64,000 nucleotides of DNA from Bacillota bacterium. GTDB taxonomy: Bacteria; Bacillota; Bacilli; Paenibacillales; NBRC-103111. Position 1 is the first letter of the stretch, and each line of letters opens with the position of its first letter. The position numbers and the translations under genes are program-made. The stretch covers positions 32,000-95,999 of the forward strand of contig JAEWGW010000017.1 in assembly GCA_023388055.1 (NCBI GenBank). The letters are read 5' to 3'. The notes beneath the pieces were generated by a model that saw nothing but the letters and a program-made list of their open reading frames with translations, did not search any database and was not told the origin of the DNA. Of this stretch, positions 16,685-25,247 are shown one piece after another.

Positions 16685-17032
16685 TAATAAACCTCCTGAT
16701 CATGATTTGGGTGAGCCTTCCAACAAGCTGATGAATCGCTTTCAAAAGTGGTGGAATCTTCCATTCCGTCACTTACAACCGTATTATGCTTACAATTTCC
16801 AAAAATGTCCATAAAGAAACTAAATCTGATTTGTACTTTTTAAATGTGCAGACATGCTTGTAAGCTTAAATGATTGTTCTGGAATTTCCCACGGATAAAA
16901 AAACTTTAGTAGTTACAAGTGGCATTTAGTTTCTCTATGGTCTCACCGAAGAAAACCAGTTATGCTTTTATTGGAAATGCTGTTCATGAATAGTGGAAAG
17001 CACATTCAAGAAAAGGCTAAGGGGGATTTAAT
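16685..17032. promoter_or_regulatory. Divergent control region between GH98 and the importer operon
   Basis: This 348-base AT-rich gap holds the starts of two divergent units. Visible elements are the inverted pair AGAAACTAAAT (16815-16825) and ATTTAGTTTCT (16924-16934), exact complements about 100 bases apart. A cre-like TGAATCGCTTTCA at 16732-16744 is one base short of a full palindrome. No ORF is convincing. I could not assign -35/-10 boxes with confidence. Confidence 0.45.
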
Positions 17033-18373
17033 ATGGAGGTTCGCAAGCTGCTGACGTTAGGTTTTGCTTTTGTTTTGTTATTGGTTTCGGCGTGCAGCAA
17101 CAGTTCAGGCTCCACTCAGAAACCAAAAGAAAGCGTTACCACATCTGCGTCGCCGTCTCCTGGCTCCGGCAAGAAGGAGCTGGATTTCGATATGGGGGGC
17201 AGGGTCCTGAAGATGGTCAGCTGGGTGGATGAAAGCATTAAGGGAGATACTCCTGACAATGTGAAGAAGCTCGCCAATCTGGAGGCCTTGAAGAAAAAGC
17301 ATAATTTCGACCTCCAATATGTTCAAATTGATTATGGCCAGGTAAAGGATAAGGTAGCGGCTTCCCTGATTGCTGGGGAACCTATAGGGGATATGGTCCG
17401 TATGGCGCGGGGCTGGATGATTCCCTCCTTGACCAAGCTGGGCCTGTTCTGGCCAGTGGATGAATATACCTCCAACCGCAACGTGTTTACCCGGGAGCAT
17501 ACGGAGGAGTATTCGCAGTATAAAGGCAGAGGGTATGGCTTCTTCACAGGAATTAACGCTTCCGCCAAGGGAATTATCTATAACCGCACCCTCATGAATA
17601 AATTGGGGCTGAAGCCTCTGCAGGAATATGTGAAGGAAGACAAGTGGAACTGGGAGACATTCATGAAGGTGGCGAAGGAAGGCAGCAAGGATACCAATAA
17701 TGACGGGAAGCTGGACACATGGGGGCTTGCATCAGTTTCCTTCAATAATTTGCTGGCCTCTGTACCGGGAGCCAATTTTGTCATCGACGGCAAATCCGGT
17801 CTGGAGAACCCCAAAACCTTGGAGGTCCTGAATTTCTTCTCGCGGCTTGCCACAGAAAAGGTAGCCAGACCAAAAGAAGGCGGAGACTGGACAGAGCCCA
17901 AGCAATTTTTCGTTCAGGGGAACACCCTGATGTACTTTGGGGCCGAGTTCGAGATGGAATCTCTTAATAAGGATATGAAGGATTATGATATCGGGTTTTT
18001 GCCAACCCCCAAGGGACCCGGTGCAACCACCTACAATGGATTTGTAACCGCCCCCAATTATCTCGCCATTCCCAAAAATGTGAAGGACCCGGATAAAATT
18101 CTGTATCTCTACGAGAAAATTTACGATATTGACTCTATTTATGATTATCCGCATCAAGCCCAATTTGAGAAGAACTTCAAGACGGAGGATGACATCAGCA
18201 ACGCCAGAGAAACGGTGAAGAACGTCAGATCGCTGGATATTGTGGACAACTATCCCAACATGCCGTATTACGCCATTCTGGATGAGCTGAACAAGGGTAT
18301 ATCGGTTTCAACGGTGGTTGAGAAGTACAAAGCCCAAATGGATTCCGCCATTGCCGAGCTTTGGAATCAATAA
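17033..18373 (+). CDS. Carbohydrate ABC transporter substrate-binding lipoprotein
   Basis: The protein has 446 residues. It has a lipoprotein signal peptide with the lipobox VSAC and Cys-21, then a Ser/Thr/Pro-rich spacer. The mature part has the layout of family-1 extracellular solute-binding proteins: DNGKLDTWGLAS-like calcium-loop style segment (TNNDGKLDTWG), then PTPKGPG and NYLAIPKNVKDPDK near the C-terminal hinge. GGGGG precedes the ATG. It is the first gene of a closely spaced nine-gene run extending to 29671, with permeases following. The ligand is presumably an oligosaccharide; identity unknown. Confidence 0.88.
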   Translation: MEVRKLLTLGFAFVLLLVSACSNSSGSTQKPKESVTTSASPSPGSGKKELDFDMGGRVLKMVSWVDESIKGDTPDNVKKLANLEALKKKHNFDLQYVQIDYGQVKDKVAASLIAGEPIGDMVRMARGWMIPSLTKLGLFWPVDEYTSNRNVFTREHTEEYSQYKGRGYGFFTGINASAKGIIYNRTLMNKLGLKPLQEYVKEDKWNWETFMKVAKEGSKDTNNDGKLDTWGLASVSFNNLLASVPGANFVIDGKSGLENPKTLEVLNFFSRLATEKVARPKEGGDWTEPKQFFVQGNTLMYFGAEFEMESLNKDMKDYDIGFLPTPKGPGATTYNGFVTAPNYLAIPKNVKDPDKILYLYEKIYDIDSIYDYPHQAQFEKNFKTEDDISNARETVKNVRSLDIVDNYPNMPYYAILDELNKGISVSTVVEKYKAQMDSAIAELWNQ

Positions 18374-18394
18374 CACCAGAGGGGGAAAGCGAAG

Positions 18395-21286
18395 GTGTTC
18401 ATCAAGACGAAGCGGGTTACGGCAGGGGTAGTTGCCCTGGCTCTGGTGCTGATTCTTGTTTTTCTGATTGTCCCTGAATCGAATTCTTCCCGTGAAGGAC
18501 ATGTTCGGGCAATGGGGGAGTTTCAGACCGTCACCAACGAGAAGCAAGAGGGAACCTATGGGCATTATGCCAGCCAATATTCAACTGCTGCAAAGCCGGA
18601 TAAGCGGATCCGGATTGAGGGGGAGAGCTTCTCCGATGCGGATGGGGCGGGTTTTGAGATTCGATCAGGGCTGGAGGGGATGGACGGCAAAGCCGTTTAT
18701 ACCCCGGAGTCCGGCTCCATCAGCTGGAGGGCTCAAGTGGAGCAGGCAGGACTATATCATCTCCGGATTCATTATCTGCCGGTAGCCGGCAAAAGCTCTG
18801 CCATCGAAAGACAATTGAAGATTAACGGAAAGATTCCCTTTCAAGAAGCGGATATCCTCTCGTTCGACCGGGTATGGGGCAACAGGGAGGAGGAGATCAA
18901 GAGGGATGACCGTAATAATGAGGTCCGTCCCAGACAAGTGGAAAAACCGGTCTGGCAAACGGCGTCTTTTCAGGACCGGGAAGGGTATTATGAGGACCCG
19001 TATGCCTTTTATTTGGAGAGCGGGCCTCAAACCATTACACTGACAGCTCTGAGGGAGCCGATGGTGATTGATTATATGGAGCTGTATCCGGTTACTCAGG
19101 GCAAAACCTATGAGCAGGTTCAAAAGGAGTATGAGGCAAAGGGCATCAAGCCTGCACAGGATCAGTATCTGATGATCCAGGCGGAGCAAGCCGTCCGGAA
19201 ATCCTCCCCCACGTTGTATCCGCTCTCCGACAGATCCAGTCCTTCCGTAATTCCTTATCATATATCCAAGCTGCGGATCAATACCATAGGCGGGTTGAAC
19301 TGGAAGCTGCCGGGACAATGGATAGAATGGGAGGTGGCCGTGGAGCAGGATGGTTTGTACCAGATTGCCCTTAAACGCAAGCAGGACCAGCTCCGTGGTG
19401 TGTATGTCACCAGAAGTCTGACTATTGACGGACAAACCCCCTTTGAAGAAATGAAACGTCTCCGGTTCGGGTTTCAGATGGATTGGAAAACCGATGTACT
19501 GGGAGGAGAAGAGCCTTATTTATTCTACTTGACCAAGGGCACACATCAGCTGAGGCTGACGGTTGCTTTGGGGGAAACGGCGCCTTTGATCCGGACCGTT
19601 CAAGCGAGCATTCTGGAATTAAACGATATGTACCGGAAAATTCTGATGATTACCTCCAACTCGCCTGATCCCTATCGGGACTATCAGCTGGAGAAGCGGA
19701 TTCCCGGCATGGTCCGGGTATTCGAGGAGCAAGCAGAGCAGATTGGCAGGGTAGCGGATTATCTGGAGCAGACCACAGGGGAACGCAGCGACAAGGTGGC
19801 GATCCTCCATTCATTGGTTCAGCAATTAACTGAGATGGCAGCCAAGCCCGATACGGTGCCACGCCGGCTGGACAAATTCAAGGTTAATGTTGGGGGATTG
19901 GGCACATGGATTCTGACGGTTCGTGAGCAACCGCTTACGTTGGATTATGTGGTCATCTCTTCTCCCGGACAAAAGCTTCCCCAGGCAAAACCCTCTGCCC
20001 TCCAAAAAATCGGGCATGAGCTGGGCTCCTTGTTTGCCTCCTACAAGGAGGATTATGACAGCATCGGCAATGTTGGAGTAAAGCAGCGCTCCATTGATGC
20101 GTGGATCACCACCGGGCGTGACCAGGCTCAGGTCATGAAGGCCTTAATCGACGAAACCTTCACGCCGGATTCCAATATCTCTGTCCGGCTGCGGCTTGTC
20201 CCCGCCAATATTCTGCTGCCGGCGACACTTGCCGGTGAGGGACCGGATGTAGCCATGCAAATCGGCGAGGATGTTCCGGTTAACTATGCTATGCGAAGCG
20301 CTGCTGCCGACCTGAAGCAGTTTGCCGATTATGACCAGGTGGAGTCCCGGTTCCGGGACAGTGCGCTAACGCCATACGCGTATCATGAGGGGGTTTATGC
20401 GCTTCCCGAGCAGCAAACCTTTCCCATGATGTTTTACCGGAAGGATATCCTACAGGAGCTGGGGTTGAAGCCTCCCCAAACCTGGCAGGAGATTTATAAC
20501 ATGATCTCCGTTCTCCAAAAGCATAATATGCAATTTTATTTGCCGGTGGATGCGGCGGCTGCTCTGGTGCCGAATGCAACCTTCTCCATGCTGCTGTACC
20601 AAAACGGTGGCGATTTCTACCGGGATGGCGGCAAAAAAAGCGCATTGGATACAGATGTTTCCATGAATGCGTTTAAGAAATGGACACAGTTCTACACCAG
20701 CTACAAATTTCCTTTGACGGCAGACTTTCCGAACCGTTTCCGGGTTGGGGAGATGCCCATCGGCATTGCAGACTACACCACGTACAATATGCTCACGGTG
20801 ATGGCTCCGGAAATTAAGGGCTTATGGGATTTCACCATTGTGCCGGGTACCGCTCTGCCCGATGCCTCCATCAATCATACGGTTGCCAGCCATACCACAG
20901 GAGTGCTGATGCTGGAGAATGCCAAGGATAAGGAAGCGGCGTGGGAGTTTATGAAATGGTGGACCTCCAAGGATACGCAAATCGCATACGGCCGGGAGAT
21001 GGAGGGGCTAATGGGCGAAGCGGCGCGTTACCCCACAGCGAATATGGAGGCGTTGGAGCAGTTGCCGTGGCCTGTAAAGGATTATAAGAACCTGGAAAGC
21101 CAGTGGCAATGGGTAAAGGGAATTCCTCAGGTGCCAGGCGGATATTTTACCGGCAGACATCTGGATAATGCCTTCCGGAAGGTGGTTAATGCCAGCCAGA
21201 ATCCCCGTGAAGCCTTATCGGATTATATTCTCTATATCAACGACGAAATATCCATTAAGCGACAAGAGTTTAAACTGCCGCAGTAG
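18395..21286 (+). CDS. Large extracellular solute-binding protein with N-terminal carbohydrate-binding-like domains
   Basis: The protein has 963 residues, more than twice the usual binding-protein size. A single N-terminal hydrophobic helix (residues about 10-28) without a lipobox Cys suggests a membrane anchor. Two sandwich-like modules follow (about 65-235, with RIRIEGESF and DYMELYPV; about 255-405, with LMIQAEQA and RKQDQLRGVYVTRSL), both in CBM35/6 style. A linker leads to a solute-binding domain from about 565 onward, with EGPDVAMQIGEDVPVNYA, YALPEQQTFPMMFYRKDIL and a C-terminal KWWTSKDTQIAYGREMEG. The start is GTG at 18395. It likely captures polysaccharide chains at the surface for the adjacent permeases. 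Confidence 0.8.
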   Translation: MFIKTKRVTAGVVALALVLILVFLIVPESNSSREGHVRAMGEFQTVTNEKQEGTYGHYASQYSTAAKPDKRIRIEGESFSDADGAGFEIRSGLEGMDGKAVYTPESGSISWRAQVEQAGLYHLRIHYLPVAGKSSAIERQLKINGKIPFQEADILSFDRVWGNREEEIKRDDRNNEVRPRQVEKPVWQTASFQDREGYYEDPYAFYLESGPQTITLTALREPMVIDYMELYPVTQGKTYEQVQKEYEAKGIKPAQDQYLMIQAEQAVRKSSPTLYPLSDRSSPSVIPYHISKLRINTIGGLNWKLPGQWIEWEVAVEQDGLYQIALKRKQDQLRGVYVTRSLTIDGQTPFEEMKRLRFGFQMDWKTDVLGGEEPYLFYLTKGTHQLRLTVALGETAPLIRTVQASILELNDMYRKILMITSNSPDPYRDYQLEKRIPGMVRVFEEQAEQIGRVADYLEQTTGERSDKVAILHSLVQQLTEMAAKPDTVPRRLDKFKVNVGGLGTWILTVREQPLTLDYVVISSPGQKLPQAKPSALQKIGHELGSLFASYKEDYDSIGNVGVKQRSIDAWITTGRDQAQVMKALIDETFTPDSNISVRLRLVPANILLPATLAGEGPDVAMQIGEDVPVNYAMRSAAADLKQFADYDQVESRFRDSALTPYAYHEGVYALPEQQTFPMMFYRKDILQELGLKPPQTWQEIYNMISVLQKHNMQFYLPVDAAAALVPNATFSMLLYQNGGDFYRDGGKKSALDTDVSMNAFKKWTQFYTSYKFPLTADFPNRFRVGEMPIGIADYTTYNMLTVMAPEIKGLWDFTIVPGTALPDASINHTVASHTTGVLMLENAKDKEAAWEFMKWWTSKDTQIAYGREMEGLMGEAARYPTANMEALEQLPWPVKDYKNLESQWQWVKGIPQVPGGYFTGRHLDNAFRKVVNASQNPREALSDYILYINDEISIKRQEFKLPQ

Positions 21287-21303
21287 CTTGGAGGTGATGC
21301 TAT

Positions 21304-22260
21304 ATGAAAGCCGAAACTGTCCAACGTCCGGAAAGGAAGGCCGCTCTTCATAGCCGGACCTCCCGTTTGGGACAGCTGTGGGGCCAGATAAGAGTAAACA
21401 AGCATTATTACTTTTTAATGGCCCCCTATATGATAATTTTTTTCACCTTTACCGTCGTGCCGGTTGTGTTTTCGCTTATCCTGAGCTTCTTTTATTTTAA
21501 TATGCTGGAGCTTCCCCGGTTCGTCGGCTGGCAAAACTATGCCCGGTTGTTTCTGAATGACGATGTGTTTATGATCGCCCTCAAGAACACCCTGTTATTT
21601 GCGGTCATTACCGGACCCATCAGCTATTTGGCCTGTTTTCTGTTTGCCTGGATCATTAATGAGCTGTCACCCAAGGTACGGGCCTTTATGACGCTTGTGT
21701 TTTATGCTCCATCCATCTCCGGCAACGTCTTTTTTATCTGGCTGATTCTGTTTTCCGGTGACAGCTATGGTTATTTGAACGGCTTCCTGATGAAAACCGG
21801 CTTCATTCTGGAGCCGATCCAATGGTTGACCAACGAGGCCTACATTCTGCCGATTGTGATGCTTGTGCAGCTGTGGCTCAGCCTGGGCACCAGCTTTCTG
21901 GCCTTCATCGCGGGTTTGCAGAATGTGGATCAAACACTGGTGGAGGCGGGAACGGTGGACGGCATCAGAAACCGCTGGCAGGAGCTATGGTTTATTACCC
22001 TGCCCTCCATGCGCCCCCAGCTGATGTTCGGGGCGGTGATGCAGATTACCGGCTCCTTTGCTGTGGCCGATATCTCGATTGCATTGGCGGGATTTCCCAG
22101 TGTTAACTATTCGGCGCATACCATTGTGACGCACTTGATGGATTTTGGCACCATTCGTTTTGAGATGGGGTATGCTTCGGCCATTGCAACCTTTCTCTTC
22201 TGTCTGATGATTGGCACCAACAAGCTCACGCAAAAAATGTTGAGAAGGATTGGGGAGTAA
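21304..22260 (+). CDS. Sugar ABC transporter permease (MalF/UgpA type)
   Basis: The protein has 318 residues with about six membrane helices after a short basic N-terminal tail. The cytoplasmic EAA loop reads EAGTVDGIRN, which couples to the ATPase. It follows the binding-protein gene by 17 bases and is paired with the next permease. No ATPase gene is in the window; such importers commonly share the MsmX-type ATPase encoded elsewhere, which is known for the family and inferred here. Confidence 0.9.
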   Translation: MKAETVQRPERKAALHSRTSRLGQLWGQIRVNKHYYFLMAPYMIIFFTFTVVPVVFSLILSFFYFNMLELPRFVGWQNYARLFLNDDVFMIALKNTLLFAVITGPISYLACFLFAWIINELSPKVRAFMTLVFYAPSISGNVFFIWLILFSGDSYGYLNGFLMKTGFILEPIQWLTNEAYILPIVMLVQLWLSLGTSFLAFIAGLQNVDQTLVEAGTVDGIRNRWQELWFITLPSMRPQLMFGAVMQITGSFAVADISIALAGFPSVNYSAHTIVTHLMDFGTIRFEMGYASAIATFLFCLMIGTNKLTQKMLRRIGE

Positions 22261-22268
22261 AATCCGTC

Positions 22269-23135
22269 ATGAACATACTCGCTTTGCGAATGCCCAAAAG
22301 GCTGAACCGCTCGCTTCCTGTCAGTGTGATGCTGTTTCTGCTGCTTGCCGTTTTTGGCTTGTTTATGGCGCTGCCTCTGGTTTATGCCGTGAACAACGCC
22401 TTTAAGCCTCTGGATGAGCTGTTTATTTTTCCGCCCCGTTTTTTTGTGGCAAATCCGACCACGGATAATTTTTTTGACCTGGTTGCGTTAATGGGGAACT
22501 CCTGGGTGCCATTGTCCCGGTATATAGCCAATACGCTGCTGATTACGGTAGTCGGAACCGCCGGACATATTCTGCTGGCTTCCGCAGCGGCGTATCCTTT
22601 GGCCAAATACCGCTTCCCTGGCTCCAAGCTATTGTTTTCCATTGTGGTATTGTCCCTGATGTTCTCCGGGCATGTGACAGCCATTCCCAATTATATGGTG
22701 ATGTCCTGGCTGGGGTGGATCAATACCCACCTTTCGATTATTGTGCCGTCTCTGGCTTTTCCCTTGGGGCTGTTCCTCATGAAGCAGTTTATGGAGCAGA
22801 TTCCCACGGCTTTGCTGGAGGCTGCAAAAATCGACGGTGCCAGCGAATATGGTATATATTGGAAAATTGTTATGCCCAATGTGAAGCCTGCATGGCTGAC
22901 CCTCATGATTCTTCAATTTCCTGCATTATGGGGGAGTGACGGAGGGAACTTTATCTACAGCGAAAATTTAAAGACACTCCATTATGCGTTAGGGCAAATC
23001 TCACAGGGCGGCATTGCCCGGGCAGGGGTGGGGGCTGCAGTGGCACTGCTCCTGATGATTGTTCCCATTACCCTCTTCATTATATCTCAGAGCAGCGTCA
23101 TGCAGACCATGGCGACTTCCGGGATGAAGGATTGA
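22269..23135 (+). CDS. Carbohydrate ABC transporter permease (MalG/UgpE type)
   Basis: The protein has 288 residues and six predicted membrane helices. Its EAA loop is EAAKIDGASE. The N-terminal helix is followed by a periplasmic-type loop PLDELFIFPPRFFVANPT, typical of the MalG partner. It begins eight bases after the previous permease and forms its heterodimer partner. The end overlaps a possible TTG start of the NHL gene, but that gene more likely begins at 23150. Confidence 0.9.
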   Translation: MNILALRMPKRLNRSLPVSVMLFLLLAVFGLFMALPLVYAVNNAFKPLDELFIFPPRFFVANPTTDNFFDLVALMGNSWVPLSRYIANTLLITVVGTAGHILLASAAAYPLAKYRFPGSKLLFSIVVLSLMFSGHVTAIPNYMVMSWLGWINTHLSIIVPSLAFPLGLFLMKQFMEQIPTALLEAAKIDGASEYGIYWKIVMPNVKPAWLTLMILQFPALWGSDGGNFIYSENLKTLHYALGQISQGGIARAGVGAAVALLLMIVPITLFIISQSSVMQTMATSGMKD

Positions 23136-23149
23136 GAGGGGGGAACAAG

Positions 23150-24610
23150 ATGGTTTATTTTGCGCACAGAACAGGAAGGTTCGTGCTGTTGTTGGCGGTC
23201 CTGTGCTTCAGCCTGACCGGTTGGGGAATGCAGGCATCGGCCCAAGCGGAGCCCGAGGCCTACAATTATTCCAGCCGGGGTGATGCCCTGGTTTCACCTC
23301 AAGCCTATAAGGCGGCCATACTGCTCACAGGAGCCGGGTTGGGAGTGGGCCATTTCAAAAGCCCCAGCGATATTCATGCGGCGGCCAATCATCTTATTTA
23401 TATTGCGGATTCGGGCAACAACCGGATTGTTGTGCTGAATGAGGAATTGAAGCTCCAACGGACCATTGATTCCTTTGTCAATAGCGGCCAGACGGATCAT
23501 TTTGAGAACCCGCAGGGCATTTATGTGACAGATCAAGGTCATGTATACGTCTCGGATACGGGGAAAAGCCGGATTGTCCACCTTGACCCGGACAATCGTT
23601 TGGTGAAGGTGATCCAGGCTCCCCGGTCGGATCTGCTCAACGGCAATTTCCGTTTTCAGCCTACACGGCTTGTGGTGGACCAGGCCTTGCGGATCTACGT
23701 CATGTCTATCGGAGTTTTCGACGGATTTATGGAATTTAATGCTGATGGGGAGTTTACCTCATTTTTTGGAGCCAACCGGGTAACGGTGGACCCGATGGAA
23801 TATTTCTGGAAGCGGCTGTCTACCAAGAAGCAGCGCAGCCAGATGGTCATGTTTACACCTACGGAATTTACCAGCCTGGATATGAACAGCGAGGGTTTTA
23901 TCTATGCGACCAACGCCGATGCCGCGGGGGATAACATCAAGATGCTGAATGCCCAGGGCAATGATATTTTGCGCCGGGGAGGGTATCAGGATCCCCAGGG
24001 AGATGTCCGCTTTTTCACCAAGGATGGACGATCCCGGCTGGTTGATGTGGACGTGGGAGGCGATGAGATTTACAGTGTGCTTGATTCCAAACAAGGCCGT
24101 ATTTTTACCTATAACGGGGACGGCTATCTCATGTACATTTTCGGAGGAATCGGAAATCAGGTGGGACAATTCCAGACTCCCGTTGCCATTGAACGAACAG
24201 GCGACCGTTTCCTTGTATTGGATAAAGGACTGGGCGAGGTAACGGTGTTTGCTTCCACGGAATATGGCCGGGTGTTAAACGAAGCGGCCGCCAGCTATTA
24301 CAGGGGAGATGAAGGGAACGCCTACCTGTTGTACAAACAAGCGGTCAATATGAACACGAATCTGGAGTATGTGTATTCAGGCATCGGCAAGGCGCTGCTC
24401 CGGCAGGGGGACTACAGTCAGGCTATGCAATATTTCAAGCAAAGCATGGATCAGACGAACTATTCCAAGGCATTCCTGCTCTATCGCAAGGAATTGCTCC
24501 GGGAGCATTTTTCTACCATTATGACGGTCATTCTCCTGTTTGCTGCTTTGATCATCACAGGGAATAAAGTCAGGAAGTCGCTGATGAGAAGGAAGGTTGT
24601 TGCGAATTGA
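23150..24610 (+). CDS. NHL-repeat protein with TPR segment and C-terminal membrane anchor
   Basis: The protein has 486 residues. After a signal peptide (cleavage near ASA, residue about 31) come NHL-type beta-propeller strands (IADSGNNRIVVL, VSDTGKSRIVHL, GNQVGQFQTPVAI). A TPR-like helical pair follows at about 385-450 (ASYYRGDEGNAYLLYKQAV, GKALLRQGDYSQAMQYFKQS). A final hydrophobic helix near 455-475 anchors it, with a basic tail inside. The ATG at 23150 with GAGAGGGGGG upstream is preferred to TTG at 23132. The propeller faces outside and may scaffold the importer complex. No enzymatic residues recognised. Confidence 0.8.
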   Translation: MVYFAHRTGRFVLLLAVLCFSLTGWGMQASAQAEPEAYNYSSRGDALVSPQAYKAAILLTGAGLGVGHFKSPSDIHAAANHLIYIADSGNNRIVVLNEELKLQRTIDSFVNSGQTDHFENPQGIYVTDQGHVYVSDTGKSRIVHLDPDNRLVKVIQAPRSDLLNGNFRFQPTRLVVDQALRIYVMSIGVFDGFMEFNADGEFTSFFGANRVTVDPMEYFWKRLSTKKQRSQMVMFTPTEFTSLDMNSEGFIYATNADAAGDNIKMLNAQGNDILRRGGYQDPQGDVRFFTKDGRSRLVDVDVGGDEIYSVLDSKQGRIFTYNGDGYLMYIFGGIGNQVGQFQTPVAIERTGDRFLVLDKGLGEVTVFASTEYGRVLNEAAASYYRGDEGNAYLLYKQAVNMNTNLEYVYSGIGKALLRQGDYSQAMQYFKQSMDQTNYSKAFLLYRKELLREHFSTIMTVILLFAALIITGNKVRKSLMRRKVVAN

Positions 24611-25236
24611 GCAGAGAGCAGCTCAGATACCCGTTTTATCTCATTGTGCATCCCTTTAACGGCTATTGGGAGCATAAATACCACCAAAGCAAGAGGTGGA
24701 ATGTGATCCTTTCTCTGCTCATCCTGTTTTTGATGGTGGTCACTAATATCCTAAGCAGCCAATACAGCGGGTTTGTCGTGAATCTGTTCGATCCCCGAAA
24801 TCTCAACAGTATCATGGAAGCCGTGTATGTGGTCCTTCCTGTATTGTTCTGGTGTGTCGCCAACTGGTCGTTGACCACACTGATGGACGGTGAGGGGAAA
24901 TTTGTTGAGATTTTTACCTCCACTTGTTTTGCGTTAATCCCCTTCATCCTGATTCATCTGCCGTGGATATGGCTCAGCAACTTCATTTCCCTGCAGGAGA
25001 CGGCTTTCTACCATTTTTTCACCACCCTTGCCATGCTCTGGTTCCTGGGGTTGCTGTTTGTGGGGAATATGACGGTACATCAGTTTACGCCCGGCAAAAC
25101 CATTGGAACGATTCTTCTGACGGTTGTGGCCATGGGGTTTATGGCGTTTCTCTGCCTTCTGTTTTTTAGTCTGATTCAGCAGATGGCATCTTTCGTGACG
25201 ATCATCTATCAAGAAATTGTCTTGAGGAAAGGGTAG
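24607..25236 (+). CDS. YIP1 family integral membrane protein
   Basis: The protein has 209 residues and about five hydrophobic helices separated by short loops, with Pro/Trp-rich loop residues as in Yip1 domain proteins. The start is TTG at 24607 in a TTGA overlap with the stop of the NHL gene, so the two are coupled. Yip1-domain proteins in bacteria have no settled function. Here the gene is embedded between an NHL-TPR anchor and a DUF5696 lipoprotein within an importer operon, suggesting that the three form one membrane assembly. Confidence 0.75.
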   Translation: MSREQLRYPFYLIVHPFNGYWEHKYHQSKRWNVILSLLILFLMVVTNILSSQYSGFVVNLFDPRNLNSIMEAVYVVLPVLFWCVANWSLTTLMDGEGKFVEIFTSTCFALIPFILIHLPWIWLSNFISLQETAFYHFFTTLAMLWFLGLLFVGNMTVHQFTPGKTIGTILLTVVAMGFMAFLCLLFFSLIQQMASFVTIIYQEIVLRKG

Positions 25237-25247
25237 GAGGAAGAGAC

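Noticed and set aside
16732..16744. cre-like sequence upstream of the GH98 gene
   Set aside because: One base is missing from the palindrome and two consensus positions mismatch; kept only as a remark in the control-region entry.
23132..23149. TTG start for the NHL protein overlapping the permease stop
   Set aside because: The ATG at 23150 has a strong purine-rich site at proper spacing and gives a normal signal peptide.
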